This document shows positions 30,283-41,500 of a stretch of 64,000 bases of DNA, piece by piece (positions within the stretch are counted from its first letter, which is position 1; every line of letters starts with the position of its first letter). Both the position numbers and the translations under genes were made by a program. This stretch comes from Siphonobacter curvatus (GTDB taxonomy: Bacteria; Bacteroidota; Bacteroidia; Cytophagales; Spirosomataceae). The stretch covers positions 1,922,001 through 1,986,000 of the forward strand of contig NZ_PTRA01000001.1 in the NCBI RefSeq assembly GCF_002943425.1, given 5' to 3'. A model generated the notes under the pieces. That model was not told where the DNA came from and did not search any database. It was given only the letters and a program-made list of their open reading frames with translations.

Positions 30283-31341
30283 CTAAAACTTCACTACTCC
30301 TTCGTAGGCTTTCTTGGGCTGGCCCTTTTCATCGAAGAGCAGCGGATAATCTTTACGACCGGGAACGGGAAAATTGTCCAGCCAGGAGTAGCGATCCGAC
30401 AGATTCCAGAAGGTAACCCCGGTCAGCTTATCCCGATTTTTCCGGAATACGTCAAAAATCATTTTGTACTGAGCCACCTGCTTTTCACGCATGGCCTCGG
30501 TGAACTCGCTTTTGTCGGTATCTCGTCGCTGGCGGCGTTCGTGTTCTTTGGGGTACACCGACAGGTCCAGTTCGGTAATCTGCACTTTCAGGCCCAGACT
30601 GGCAAACTTGTCAATCGACGCCTGAAGCTCCTGAGCCGTCGGTTCGTAAATCGACCAGTGACCTTGTAAGCCCACGCCATGAATAGGTACCTTTTTATCC
30701 GTCAGCTTTTTCAGGATCTGGTAAATACGCTCCCGTTTGCTGGCATTTTCGGTGTTGTAATCATTATAGAAGAGCTGAGCGGAGGGGTCGGCTTCGTGGG
30801 CGTATTCGAAGGCTTTTTCGATGTAGTCTTCGCCGATAATCTCGTAAAATTTCGATTTCCGGTACAGGCTTGTCCCCGTATCCGGAACGGCTTCATTGAC
30901 CACATCCCAAGCGTAAATCTTCCCTTTGTACCGACCCATGACATCCGTAATATGACGCTTGAGTCGGGCCAGCAGTACCTCGCGACTAACGGTTTTCCCT
31001 TCGGTGTCGGTAAAGAGCCAGCGGGGCGTCTGGTTATGCCAGCAGAGCGTATGGCCGCGTAGTTTGATGTTGTTTTGCTGAGCAAAGTCCGCAATCGCAT
31101 CGGCATCGGTCCAGTTGTACCGATTTTCTTCCGGGTGAATGGGGCCCATTTTCATGGCATTTTCCGGCGTCATGCTGTTAAACTGGGCTTTGATCAGATC
31201 GGCTTCGGGTCCCGGCTGAACCATGCGGGGATTAACGGCCACTCCAATCGGGAAGTAATCTTTATAGTAATCTTTTAAACCCTTTTCCGGAGCTACCAAA
31301 GCCGTCGTCAGAAGCAAGACTAGCAGTGAACGTTTACGCAT
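30283..31341 (-). CDS. GH10 endo-1,4-beta-xylanase
   Basis: A 352-aa xylanase with a short signal peptide (about 1-17) and a single GH10 barrel. The acid/base is E150 in WDVVNEAV and the nucleophile E257 in QITELDLS. The substrate-subsite motifs NSMTPENAMK and RGHTLCWHNQ are intact. It cuts the xylan backbone between unsubstituted xyloses and makes the oligosaccharides the SusCD systems import. No carbohydrate-binding module. It is 56 nt downstream of GH43 and 85 nt upstream of the SIAE-like gene. Confidence 0.95.
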   Translation of the reverse strand: MRKRSLLVLLLTTALVAPEKGLKDYYKDYFPIGVAVNPRMVQPGPEADLIKAQFNSMTPENAMKMGPIHPEENRYNWTDADAIADFAQQNNIKLRGHTLCWHNQTPRWLFTDTEGKTVSREVLLARLKRHITDVMGRYKGKIYAWDVVNEAVPDTGTSLYRKSKFYEIIGEDYIEKAFEYAHEADPSAQLFYNDYNTENASKRERIYQILKKLTDKKVPIHGVGLQGHWSIYEPTAQELQASIDKFASLGLKVQITELDLSVYPKEHERRQRRDTDKSEFTEAMREKQVAQYKMIFDVFRKNRDKLTGVTFWNLSDRYSWLDNFPVPGRKDYPLLFDEKGQPKKAYEGVVKF

Positions 31342-31397
31342 AATTTAACGGGATTTAGAGGTGAACTATTAATGAATAGCCTGTACACACAAAAACT

Positions 31398-32450
31398 TTA
31401 CTTGTACGCATCAATGGTTTGGATCGTTCCGTCCGGGTTGTACCTCAGCTCCGTCACTTTCACGTTGCGAAGGTGCGTTTTGCCGGAGAGTTGCACGTCG
31501 TGGTAAAACAGGTACCATTTTTTGTTTACTTCCACGATGGAATGGTGGGTTGTCCAGCCCAGCACGGGTTTCAGCAAAATCCCCTGGTACGTGAAAGGGC
31601 CATATGGACTATCGCTGATGGCGTAACATAGGTTATGCGTATCGCCGGTGGAGTAGGAGAAGTAGTACTTGCCCTGGTATCGATGCAACCAGGCCCCTTC
31701 GAAAAAGCGTTTATCATTATCTTTTTCCAGGAATGGTTTTCCGTTTTTGTCCAGCAGCTGAAGCTCCCGAACGGGCTCGGCGAGTGTCTTCATATCCTTA
31801 TTCAGACGGACAACGCGGGGGAGGTACGCCACTTCTTCCGGTTTCTTCAGGGCTCCGCCCGGATGATATTCATTGGCATCCCAGCGTTGTAACTGACCGC
31901 CCCAGATGCCTCCGAAGTACAAATACGTCTGGCCATCCGTATCCTGAAAAACGGCCGGATCAATGCTGTACGTGCCGGGTATCGGCTCCGGTTCGGCTTT
32001 GAACGGACCCGTGGGACTTTTGCTGGTTGCCACACCGATGCGGAAAATATCCTGCTTGTCTTTCGCCGGGAAATAGAGGTAGTACGTACCGTTTTTATAC
32101 GCCACATCCGGAGCCCAAAGCTGACGGCTTGCCCAGGGAACGTCTTTAAGATCCAGAGCAACGCCGTGGTCTTTGACGGCACCTCCGATTTTATCCAGGG
32201 ATAGCACATGGTAATCCCGCATGGCAAAGTGTCCACCGTCGTCGTCTCTCTTGACGTTTTCCGAGTCAATATCGTGCGAAGGATAAATATAAATTTTTCC
32301 GTTGAAAACGTGAGCGGAAGGATCAGCCGTATAGATGTATGATACCAGGGGTTGGGAAATCGGATTTTTACCACCGTTGGTCTGGGCATAGCTGGCGAGG
32401 CCCACCGCCATCCAGGCCGCTAGAGCCAGGGTTTTAAAGACGCGTTGCAT
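31398..32450 (-). CDS. GH43 family glycosidase (xylosidase/arabinofuranosidase type)
   Basis: A 350-aa secreted single-domain GH43 (signal peptide about 1-22). Catalytic acids: D43 in YTADPSAHV, D164 in YSIDPAVF and E251 in FFEGAWLHR. Lacking the C-terminal sandwich of the two upstream GH43s, it resembles the compact GH43 group found beside GH10 xylanases (subfamily 1 type; tentative). It probably trims xylose or arabinose from xylo-oligosaccharides. First gene of the GH43-GH10-SIAE operon; transcription starts within the 899-nt divergent region to the second susC-like gene. Confidence 0.92.
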   Translation of the reverse strand: MQRVFKTLALAAWMAVGLASYAQTNGGKNPISQPLVSYIYTADPSAHVFNGKIYIYPSHDIDSENVKRDDDGGHFAMRDYHVLSLDKIGGAVKDHGVALDLKDVPWASRQLWAPDVAYKNGTYYLYFPAKDKQDIFRIGVATSKSPTGPFKAEPEPIPGTYSIDPAVFQDTDGQTYLYFGGIWGGQLQRWDANEYHPGGALKKPEEVAYLPRVVRLNKDMKTLAEPVRELQLLDKNGKPFLEKDNDKRFFEGAWLHRYQGKYYFSYSTGDTHNLCYAISDSPYGPFTYQGILLKPVLGWTTHHSIVEVNKKWYLFYHDVQLSGKTHLRNVKVTELRYNPDGTIQTIDAYK

Positions 32451-32988
32451 ACGGTTTAATGTTTATGAATTTTAATACGGGTGAATACATACAAAGCTGA
32501 TACAAGCCTGCCTGCTTAGCGAAGAGGGCTTTATTGTTTTCCGAAACTACAAATGCTGCTCAGTTCCGGATGATACGCTAATCTGGTTCGATGAATCGTA
32601 TAGGCCGTATAGCCTTCCGCGTTGGTCCTCGTTGAAACCGATGCTCACTCGATCTGTGCTCGCCAGGAATCGAGTATACCGAATTCAGTTACGATCCTTA
32701 TCGAAGTGGCCCGATCCTGTATACAGGGTACCAATCGCTCCTTATCCCCAGAAATAGAAGCGACGTGCCTTTATTAGGTCAGCAAATAACACCTGTCGCC
32801 CCGACGTATACGTTAATTTTTGTATTAGTAATCAATAGAATAGTGTTAATCACGGTTTTCGTCGAAGGTAAAGATTCCAAGCTTCCCTAAGAAAAAGCTG
32901 CCTCATTTGCTGGAATTTAGGGTTGATACGAGCATTCAGGATGCCGATTAAAAATTTTACGAATTAACATCTATTTTTTTTAAGTGTC

Positions 32989-33021
32989 TTGTTGACGCTT
33001 TAGAAAACTTTAATAGATTTG
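32989..33021 (+). promoter_or_regulatory. Promoter with -33 TTG and -7 TANNTTTG boxes
   Basis: TTGTTG (32989-32994), a 19-nt spacer and TAGATTTG (33014-33021) match the Bacteroidota sigma-factor promoter consensus closely. It points to the susC-like gene and would give a leader of about 320 nt before the ATG at 33350. The rest of 32451-33349 holds no recognised gene. Confidence 0.6.
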
Positions 33022-33349
33022 CTATTGTATTATGGCAATGAAAAATTGAATCTTCCCTATGATCCTTGAACCGCGGCAAGGAGGCCATACTATAAAAATT
33101 ATCCACCTATAACCTCTATCAAATAGTTTTTCCTAACAGATTACCCATTAATCTCTAAAACCAATTTATCCTTTACCACTAGGCATCTCTATTCATCTTC
33201 CAACGGGAGATGGGGCTGGTATTGTTGGGTTTTAACGATCCAATCGGGCTTTCCATCCTTCCGCTTATTACACTGAGACTATGCTTCCTTCATAGCCTCC
33301 CAGGGATCCTATTTTCAATTTTTCAGCAAGTGGTTTTAACGCTAAACAC

Positions 33350-36300
33350 ATGAAAGAAAAACTATTTCCATTCTTAAAAGTGTCATTTTTACACTTATTG
33401 ACGCTTTGTTCACTACCGATGTCGGCCTGGGCCGTGGTAGAGACCGAAGAACGGATTACTCAGCCTTTAATCGCTATCAAACCAGTCGCGAAGCGGCTAA
33501 CGGGCGTAATCAAGGACGAGCAGGGGCAGCCCTTACCCGGCGTGAACGTGTCCATCAAGGGTACTGTTAAAGGCACATCCACGAATGCAGACGGGGTTTA
33601 TAGCATAGAAGGGGTACAGGATGAGGATATACTGGTCTTTTCGTACATCGGCTATCTGACTAAAGAACTGAGCGTTGGCAATGCGACCGTACTGGACGTC
33701 ACGCTGAGTGCCGACACGAAAGCCCTGGATGAAATCGTTGTGGTGGGTTACGGTACGCAGAAAAAAGCTACCGTTACGGGCTCCATCAGTAGCATTAAAG
33801 GTGATGCCATCGTGCAGGTACCCGTACCGAACATTACGCAGTCGCTGGCGGGACGCGTCTCGGGGGTCAGTATGCGACCCAACGGCGGTCAACCCGGTAA
33901 TGATGACCCCGATATTCACATTCGCGGGATTGTGACGACGGGTAACAACCGTCCGCTGGTCGTGGTGGATGGCGTACGGCGGGACAACATTCGTCAGGTG
34001 GACCCAGCCAGTATTGAGAGCGTGACGATCCTTAAAGATGCGGCGGCCGTAGCTCCATACGGGATTGGGGGAGCTAACGGCGTAATTCTGATTACTACCA
34101 AACGGGGTAAATCGGGCAAGCCTCAGGTACGCCTAAGCTCTTCGTACGGGTTTCAGAATCCAACGTATCTGCCAAAAGTGCTGAATGCGAAAGATTACAT
34201 GGCATTGCAAAATGAAGCTTATCTGAATCAGAATCCGGAAGGAACGAGCCTGCCGAACGACCCTAATCTGGTGAACAATTATGATCGGTTACACGAAGAA
34301 GACCCCTGGAAATATCCGAATTCCAACTTTGTGAAGGCTTTCAACAAGAACGTTCCCATTCAGAATCACGTCCTGGAACTGAGCGGTGGTACGGATAACG
34401 TTACCTATCACGCGGGGCTGAGTTATTTTGATCAGAAGGGGATTTTTGATCCGGTTGGTTACAAGCGGTACAACTACAATTTGAGCGTAGAAATGGCAGC
34501 AACCCGGACGACCAAGATTGGAATGTCCTTGCTAGGAAGTATTGAAAATACGAAAGATGTAGATGCCGACGAATCCACTTCAGGCCACTTATTCCGCAGC
34601 TTTTATAAGTTTCTTCCGACGCAAAGCCTGATTTACCCCGAAGGCGACAAGTGGGGTGAGTCGTCGGCGAGCACGCCCATTGGGGTACTCCGTTCGCCCG
34701 GTTATCGTCGTAACAATGCCAATACCTTACTCGGAACCTTGTTTGTGGAGCAGCAAATTGCGAAGGGACTCAGCGTGAAAGGCGTATTCAGCTATGACCC
34801 CTGGCAGCAGAATACCAAGCTCTGGCACGTACCCTTCGTCTACCACAAGATCGACCTGACCTCCCAACCGTACACCTACACCGATGCCATTTCGTTGCAG
34901 GAAGGAATGGGACGGCCTTTCCGCTGGCTCGGCTTAGAAAATACGCGGCGTACCAATTATACCACCCAAGGGTATTTGAATTATACCGGAACGTTTGGCT
35001 CACACGCCATTACCGGATTGGCGGTAGTGGAAATGCGGAAAACGACCCAGGAATCCATGACGACCCGACGTAATAACTTTGCCATTGGCATTGATGAGTT
35101 GAGTTTCGGGAGTTCCGACAAACTGGATTACGACAACTCCGGAACCTCTTCGACGGGCAGTGAGCTGGGTTTCGTGTATCGCTTAGGTTATACCTACAAG
35201 GATAAACTGAGTCTGGAAGCCGCCGGACGTTACGATGGTCACTATTACTTTGCTCCGGGCAAACGCTGGGGATACTTCCCAGCCTTTTCAGCTGCCTGGC
35301 GAATTTCTGAGGAGTCGTTTCTGAAGGATGTAAGCTTTATTAATGAATTCAAAATCAGAGGTTCCTGGGGAAAAGCGGGTATGCTGGCGGGTTCTCCCTT
35401 CCAGTACCAGGCGGGCTATGATTTACGCGGAGCGGCGTACGCCTTTGGCAACGGTACGCTGGTACAAGCCTCTTCGGTTCCCCGGGAACCGAACCCTTAC
35501 ATTACCTGGGAAATCTCCACGAAAACGGATATTGGCTTCGACCTGAATCTCTGGAATTCGCTGCTGAATGTGGAGTTTGACTACTTCCACGAAAACCGAA
35601 CGGGCATGTTGCTGGCTCCTCAGGTAACCCTGCCGGTTGAATACGGTTTGTCCTTGTCGCAGGAAAATAAGGGCCGCATGAACAGTGACGGCGTTGAGCT
35701 GAATATTGGCACTCGTCGTAAAATCGGTAAGGATATTGATTTCTCAGTCAACGCTAATCTGACGTATTCCATCAACCGTATGCTGGAAGTATTCCAGACG
35801 GATGCGGAAGCCCGTAACCCCAACCGTACTAAAGTGGGCCGGCAATTCGGTACACCCTACGGTTATAAGTCAATGGGTTTATTCAAGACGTCGGATGATG
35901 TCAACGGCGACGGCGTAATTGATGCCAAAGATGGCTACAACGTCACCCAATTCGGAGCCCTACATCCGGGCGATATTCGTTACGCGGATCTGAGCGGTCC
36001 GGATGGTATTCCGGATGGGGTCATCAATGATTTTGATTTGACCGTCATTGGAAATCCCGTGTATCCCGCTCTCACTTTTGGTATCACGCCGAGCATCAAC
36101 TGGAAGGGATTTGACCTCTCCCTCTTTTTCCAGGGTAGTGGCAAGTCGAGCCTGAATATTCGCCAATTCCTGACGGTTCCTTTCGAGAACAACGGCAGCA
36201 ATACGGGCTATGAGTACTTAGACAATCGCTGGACTCCCGAGCGTCAAAATGCCAAATATCCTCGGTCTACGCCAGCTCCGTATGCCAACAATACCAAAGA

Positions 36301-36544
36301 CAGCGACTTCTGGATGGTCAATGCCAGCTACCTGCGTCTAAAGACGCTGAATTTCGGGTATACGTTGCCGAAAGCACTCCTGGGAAAAGCCCACATCGGC
36401 TCCGCCCGGGTGTATTTCACGACGCAAAATTTGCTCACCTTCAGCCGCATCAAGCACGTCGATCCTGAGATGGGCTATACGGATCGGGAAACGGCCTATC
36501 CGGTGATGAAAGCCACGACGTTTGGAATTGATCTAACCTTTTAA
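33350..36544 (+). CDS. SusC/RagA family TonB-dependent outer-membrane transporter
   Basis: A 1064-aa outer-membrane transporter. N-terminal signal peptide (about 1-29), carboxypeptidase-regulatory-like domain at about 51-125 (GVIKDEQGQPLPGVNVSIKG), signature DEIVVVGYGTQKK, plug domain with IRGI and ILKDAAAVAPYG, and a barrel ending in FGIDLTF. It is the second glycan importer of this locus and differs from the one at 11864-15040 in the barrel. Paired with the SusD-like gene 13 nt downstream. The long leader suggests regulation at the 5' end. Confidence 0.95.
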   Translation: MKEKLFPFLKVSFLHLLTLCSLPMSAWAVVETEERITQPLIAIKPVAKRLTGVIKDEQGQPLPGVNVSIKGTVKGTSTNADGVYSIEGVQDEDILVFSYIGYLTKELSVGNATVLDVTLSADTKALDEIVVVGYGTQKKATVTGSISSIKGDAIVQVPVPNITQSLAGRVSGVSMRPNGGQPGNDDPDIHIRGIVTTGNNRPLVVVDGVRRDNIRQVDPASIESVTILKDAAAVAPYGIGGANGVILITTKRGKSGKPQVRLSSSYGFQNPTYLPKVLNAKDYMALQNEAYLNQNPEGTSLPNDPNLVNNYDRLHEEDPWKYPNSNFVKAFNKNVPIQNHVLELSGGTDNVTYHAGLSYFDQKGIFDPVGYKRYNYNLSVEMAATRTTKIGMSLLGSIENTKDVDADESTSGHLFRSFYKFLPTQSLIYPEGDKWGESSASTPIGVLRSPGYRRNNANTLLGTLFVEQQIAKGLSVKGVFSYDPWQQNTKLWHVPFVYHKIDLTSQPYTYTDAISLQEGMGRPFRWLGLENTRRTNYTTQGYLNYTGTFGSHAITGLAVVEMRKTTQESMTTRRNNFAIGIDELSFGSSDKLDYDNSGTSSTGSELGFVYRLGYTYKDKLSLEAAGRYDGHYYFAPGKRWGYFPAFSAAWRISEESFLKDVSFINEFKIRGSWGKAGMLAGSPFQYQAGYDLRGAAYAFGNGTLVQASSVPREPNPYITWEISTKTDIGFDLNLWNSLLNVEFDYFHENRTGMLLAPQVTLPVEYGLSLSQENKGRMNSDGVELNIGTRRKIGKDIDFSVNANLTYSINRMLEVFQTDAEARNPNRTKVGRQFGTPYGYKSMGLFKTSDDVNGDGVIDAKDGYNVTQFGALHPGDIRYADLSGPDGIPDGVINDFDLTVIGNPVYPALTFGITPSINWKGFDLSLFFQGSGKSSLNIRQFLTVPFENNGSNTGYEYLDNRWTPERQNAKYPRSTPAPYANNTKDSDFWMVNASYLRLKTLNFGYTLPKALLGKAHIGSARVYFTTQNLLTFSRIKHVDPEMGYTDRETAYPVMKATTFGIDLTF

Positions 36545-36557
36545 TTGAACCTATACT

Positions 36558-38375
36558 ATGAATCGCTTCCTTACCAATGCAAGGGTACTTGGACTGAGCC
36601 TGTTGGTGCTTACCCTGCCCATGGCGTGCGAAACGGATAAGTTTCTGGAGAACGTCAATAAAGCCAATTTAACGGATTTGACGCAGTGGGAGTCGGAAAC
36701 CAACGCGGACGTTTTCCTGAATGACGTATATAGTCAGATTCCGAATAAGCTCAATCAAACCGAGAGCCTTGATTATTATACGGATGACTACAACATCAGT
36801 CACTACTACACGGCCGCCAACTGGCGAATCGGTATCACCATCGTTCCCTCTACTAGTACCGACAATCCCTGGGGAGGTACGCACGGGCCCACGTATGGCT
36901 ACACCTGGGAGAATTTTTTCGTGAAAATCCGGAAGGTAAATACGTTCATCCAGAAGATTACGGAAAACAAAGCCAATTATTCGGAAGCCTATTACAATAA
37001 ACGCATGGACGAAGCCCGGTTCCTGCGGGCGTTTTTCTACAGCGAATTTTTTGTGCACATTGGCGGTCTGCCCATTTTGACGGAACCCCTGGATCGGACC
37101 AAAATGAGCACCGAGCAGTTACAAAAGCCCCGAGAGACCTTTGCGGATACCTACAATTTCATCGTCAGTGAACTCGATCAGGTGGTAAAAAATGGGAACT
37201 TGGACGTGAAGTACAGCCTTTCCCAACGCGATGCCGGACGGGCGACCCTCGGAGCGGCCCTGGCTTTGAAAGGCTGGATAGAGCTTTTCGCGGCAAGTCC
37301 GTTGTTCAACACCGCGACGCCTTATTTATCCGATCCGGGAAAGTTCGTGCATTTCGGCAATTACGATCCTTCCCGCTGGGCTAAAGCGGCGGCTACGAAC
37401 AAAGCCTTTATTGATGCATACGGAAATGGCAAAAACTACAACCTGTTTCCGGATTTAAAAAACCTCTGGCGTACGGCAAATGAGTACAACTCGGAAGTAA
37501 TCTGGGATCGTCAGGTGGTGGCGAACGTGGCGAATATGGGAGGTAGTTACGAAAGCCGGGGCGGCCCAACCTACGTGCTGGGCGAGTACCGTTCCTGGGG
37601 AAACTACAATCCGACGCAGGAACTGGTGGACCAGTTTGCGATGGCGAACGGTAAACCCATTACGGATCCTACCTCGGGCTATAATCCGCAAAAACCCTAC
37701 GTCAACCGGGAGAAGCGGTTTTATGACTTCATTGTGTACGATGGAGCTCCCTACAAACTGGACTGGATGCCCCGGGCGGATACAATCTACACCCGTATCG
37801 ATTTAACGTTACCGAACCCTGACCGTACCAATCAGATTGACCTGGCGGGTAAAACAGACGTGGGCGATTCGGGCTATTACCAGAAAAAACGGCTCAATCC
37901 CGATGCCGCTCCCGGCAACGATGCCAGTGGTCAGAATTACGTCTTCTACCGCTACGCGGAAGTACTGCTCAACTACGCCGAAGCTCAGAATGAAGCCACG
38001 GGTCCCGATGGAGGCGTATACGATGCCATCAACAAAATCCGGGCTCGCTCTGAGCTGGCTCCCTTACCGCAGGGCTTAACCAAAGACCAGATGCGGGAAG
38101 CCATTTATCGCGAAAGAAGGGTGGAGTTGTGTTTCGAAGACAAACGCTTCCTCGACAACAAACGCCTGGCCAAGGCCGAGGAGGTGATGGGCAAGCCCCG
38201 CCATAACATGGTCATTCGTAATTCAGTACCCGCGAATAATTCAGGGGTTTGGGTGTATACCATCGAACCCGAGAAAAAGTATACGGTGAAGTTCGACAAG
38301 AAGCAGTACATGAACCCGATCCCGCAGAACGTCCTGGATCAAAATCCGGGCATCAAACAGAATCCCGGGTACTAG
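36558..38375 (+). CDS. SusD/RagB family glycan-binding lipoprotein
   Basis: A 605-aa surface lipoprotein (signal peptide, lipobox PMAC with Cys24). SusD features: EARFLRAFFYSEF, GRATLGAALALKGWIEL TPR helices, YRYAEVLLNYAEAQNEA, and a C-terminus MNPIPQNVLDQNP..NPGY. Longer than the first SusD-like protein (517 aa), with aromatic-rich loops (for example YYTDDYNIS) that could line a glycan site. It forms the lid of the SusC-like transporter encoded 13 nt upstream. Confidence 0.95.
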   Translation: MNRFLTNARVLGLSLLVLTLPMACETDKFLENVNKANLTDLTQWESETNADVFLNDVYSQIPNKLNQTESLDYYTDDYNISHYYTAANWRIGITIVPSTSTDNPWGGTHGPTYGYTWENFFVKIRKVNTFIQKITENKANYSEAYYNKRMDEARFLRAFFYSEFFVHIGGLPILTEPLDRTKMSTEQLQKPRETFADTYNFIVSELDQVVKNGNLDVKYSLSQRDAGRATLGAALALKGWIELFAASPLFNTATPYLSDPGKFVHFGNYDPSRWAKAAATNKAFIDAYGNGKNYNLFPDLKNLWRTANEYNSEVIWDRQVVANVANMGGSYESRGGPTYVLGEYRSWGNYNPTQELVDQFAMANGKPITDPTSGYNPQKPYVNREKRFYDFIVYDGAPYKLDWMPRADTIYTRIDLTLPNPDRTNQIDLAGKTDVGDSGYYQKKRLNPDAAPGNDASGQNYVFYRYAEVLLNYAEAQNEATGPDGGVYDAINKIRARSELAPLPQGLTKDQMREAIYRERRVELCFEDKRFLDNKRLAKAEEVMGKPRHNMVIRNSVPANNSGVWVYTIEPEKKYTVKFDKKQYMNPIPQNVLDQNPGIKQNPGY

Positions 38376-38385
38376 TCGTCAGGGG

Positions 38386-38420
38386 AGGCCTTTCATTCTT
38401 CTGGAATGGAAGGCCTTGCT
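38386..38420 (+). terminator. Intrinsic terminator after second susCD pair
   Basis: AGGCCTTTCATTC (38386-38398) pairs with GAATGGAAGGCCT (38404-38416) except one G-T pair; a short T-rich tail follows. Confidence 0.6.
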
Positions 38421-38522
38421 TTGCCAGGTGCTAAGTAGTTTTTGTCCTAAACGCTTCGTACGAAAGTGTCTAATGGAAAAAATGAAGCGAAATCCTTATC
38501 TCATTCTTCATTCTTATTGGTC

Positions 38523-41500
38523 ATGAATCTCATCAAGCTAAACTTCTGGATAGGCCGACGTAAAAAAGGGGTGTTACTGGCCCTTTGGGCCGTCTGCCTG
38601 CCCGCAACCTTGCTGGTTGCCCAGACAAATAAAAAAGTTGCCGTCAAAACGGCCTCGCCATCGGCCAGTACCAAGCGGATTCTGGTGTTTTCGAAAACAT
38701 CGGGATTTCGTCACGCGTCCATTCCAGCGGGCAAAAAGGCCCTACTCAAGCTGGGCAAGGAGCGGGGTTTTCTGGTAGATACGACGGAAAATGCGGCGGC
38801 CTTTGAGGAATCCAACCTCAAACGGTACAACGCCGTGGTCTTTTTAAGTACCACGGGTACGATTCTCGACGCCTCGCAGAAGGCCGCTTTTGAGCGGTAC
38901 ATTCAGGCGGGGGGCGGTTACGCCGGTATTCACGCGGCGGCGGATACCGAGCATGACTGGCCTTGGTACAATCAGCTGGTCGGGGCCTATTTTCTGAGTC
39001 ACCCGCAGCAGCAGAACGCGGAGATTGAAATCCTGGATTCCAGCCATCCGTCCACCAAAATGCTCCCTAAACGCTGGAAGCGGTATGATGAATGGTATAA
39101 CTACAAGAGCATTGTTCCCGAAATCGAAGTACTAGGTAACCTGGACGAGAAAACCTACAAGGGAGGCAAGAACGGCGACAATCACCCGTTCATCTGGCAC
39201 CGGGATTTTGACGGCGGCAAATCCTTTTATACGGGAGGCGGCCATACGGATGAATCCTTCAGCGATACGCTTTTTCTACAGCACATCATGGGCGGGATTG
39301 AATCGGTCTGGTCTAGTCAGTTGGACTATAAAAAGGCCCACACGCATCCGTATCCCGAGGAAAATCGCTTTGTGCACGAAGTGTTGAAGGCGGGTCTGGA
39401 TGAACCTACGGAACTAGCCGTACTGGACAACGGGAAGGTGCTTTTTGCGGAACGGAAAGGAGCCTTGAAGCTGTACGATCCCGGCAAAAAAACGATTAAA
39501 ACCGTTGCGAACTTTCCGGTGTATACCAAGTTTGAATACGGCCTGATGGGACTTAACATCGACCCTGATTTCAAGCAGAATAAATGGATTTACGTCTATT
39601 ATTCACCCAGTACCGGAAACACACCCGCCGATACCGCTCAGCACCTTTCCCGCTTTGTGTACGACGAAGGTCGCGATACGGTCATGATGAATACGGAGAA
39701 AGTACTCTTAACCGTACCCGTCAAACGGACGGGCTGTTGCCATACGGGCGGATCGATTGCCTGGGATCGGAAAGGGAATTTATACCTGTCGACGGGCGAT
39801 GATACCAATCCTTTCAACTCAAGTGGCTACGCTCCGATGGACGAACGGGCCGAACGCAGCGGTTGGGATGCCCGGTATACGTCCGCTAATACTAACGACT
39901 TACGGGGTAAAATCCTGCGTATTCATCCCGAGCCGAATGGTACGTATACCATTCCCGAGGGGAACCTGTTTGCTGCGGGAACGGAGAAAGCCCGTCCTGA
40001 AATTTACGTCATGGGGAACCGAAATCCGTATCGCATTGCGGTGGATCAGCGTACCAATTACCTCTACTGGGGGGAAGTGGGTCCGGACGCGGGTCAGAAT
40101 AGCGAACAGTTCGGTCCCCGCGGGCACGATGAAGTAAATCAGGCCCGGAAAGCCGGAAACTTCGGCTGGCCGCTGTTTGTCGCCGACAACCGCCCTTACC
40201 GGGCCCGTAGTTTCGGAGATAGTACAACGAAAGCCTTGTTTGACCCGACAAAACCCATTAATGATTCGCCTCATAATACGGGCCTGAAAGAATTGCCAGC
40301 GGCCCAGAAAGCTTTTATCTACTATCCCTACGCGGATTCTCCCGAATTCGGACCCATTGTGGGGAAAGGAGCCCGAAACGCCATGGCTGGACCGGTGTAC
40401 TATTACGACGATTATCCCGAAACGACAGTCAAATTTCCCCGGTACTACGACGGTAAGTTGTTCGCCTACGACTGGACGCGGGACTGGATTCACCCGGTAA
40501 CCATGAATCCGAACGGCGATTACGTGTCCATGGAAACGTTCATGCCGAACACGAAGTTTTCGCACGTCATCGATATGCAGTTTGCCAAGGACGGCTCTTT
40601 GTATACGATTGAATACGGTCAGCAGTGGTTTACGGCCAATGCCGATGCCCGACTATCCCGAATCACCTACAACACCGGAAACCGCAAGCCCGTAGCGAAA
40701 GCCATCGCTAGTAAGCTAAACGGAGCCGCCCCGATGACGGTGAAGTTCGATGCCCGCGAGTCCATCGATTACGACGGCGATGCTTTGACGTACGACTGGA
40801 ATTTTGGTGGCGGAATCCCCCGGCAAAAAACCGTTACCCCAAGCGTTACCTTCCAGAAGCCGGGTACGTATCCCGTTACGCTAAAAGTAAGCGACCGACT
40901 GGGAAATTCGGCTACCACCAATCTCACGATCAAGGTAGGCAATGCTGAACCTCAGGTGGAAATTGTGTTAAAAGGTAATAAAACCTTCTACTTTCCCGAT
41001 CAGCCCATTACGTACGCGGTCAACGTGAGCGACAAGGAGGATGGGAAAATCCAGCAGGGCATTACCGAAGATGAGGTGACCGTTACCATCGACTATCTCG
41101 AAGGCTTTGATAAAACCATGCTGGCTCAGGGCCATCAGGCCAATACAGGAGCTTCGACGGGGAAACGGTTGATTGACTTAAGTGACTGTAAGGCCTGCCA
41201 CACGGTGGATAAAAAATCAGTGGGTCCTTCGTATATGGATGTAGCCAAGAAATACCGGGGTAATGCTCAGGCCGAGCGAAAGCTGGCCAGTAAAGTAATC
41301 GCCGGTGGTGGGGGCGTATGGGGCGAACAGGCCATGAGTGCTCACCCCCAGCTCAAAGAAGAGGAAGCCTTGGACATGGTTCGGTACATTCTTTCGCTGG
41401 CGAGTAGAAAGCCCGTGAATCGGCAACCCGTAGCAGGCCAGTACAAGCCCGTATCGCAGAAAAAGGATGGTTCGTACGTACTGACCGCCAGTTACACCGA

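Noticed and set aside
32451-32988. Hidden gene in the long gap before the second susC
   Set aside because: No open frame with a plausible start and no RNA-gene signature was seen.
38466-38522. GTG start for the ThuA-type gene
   Set aside because: It would place 19 polar residues before a normal signal peptide that starts at the ATG at 38523.
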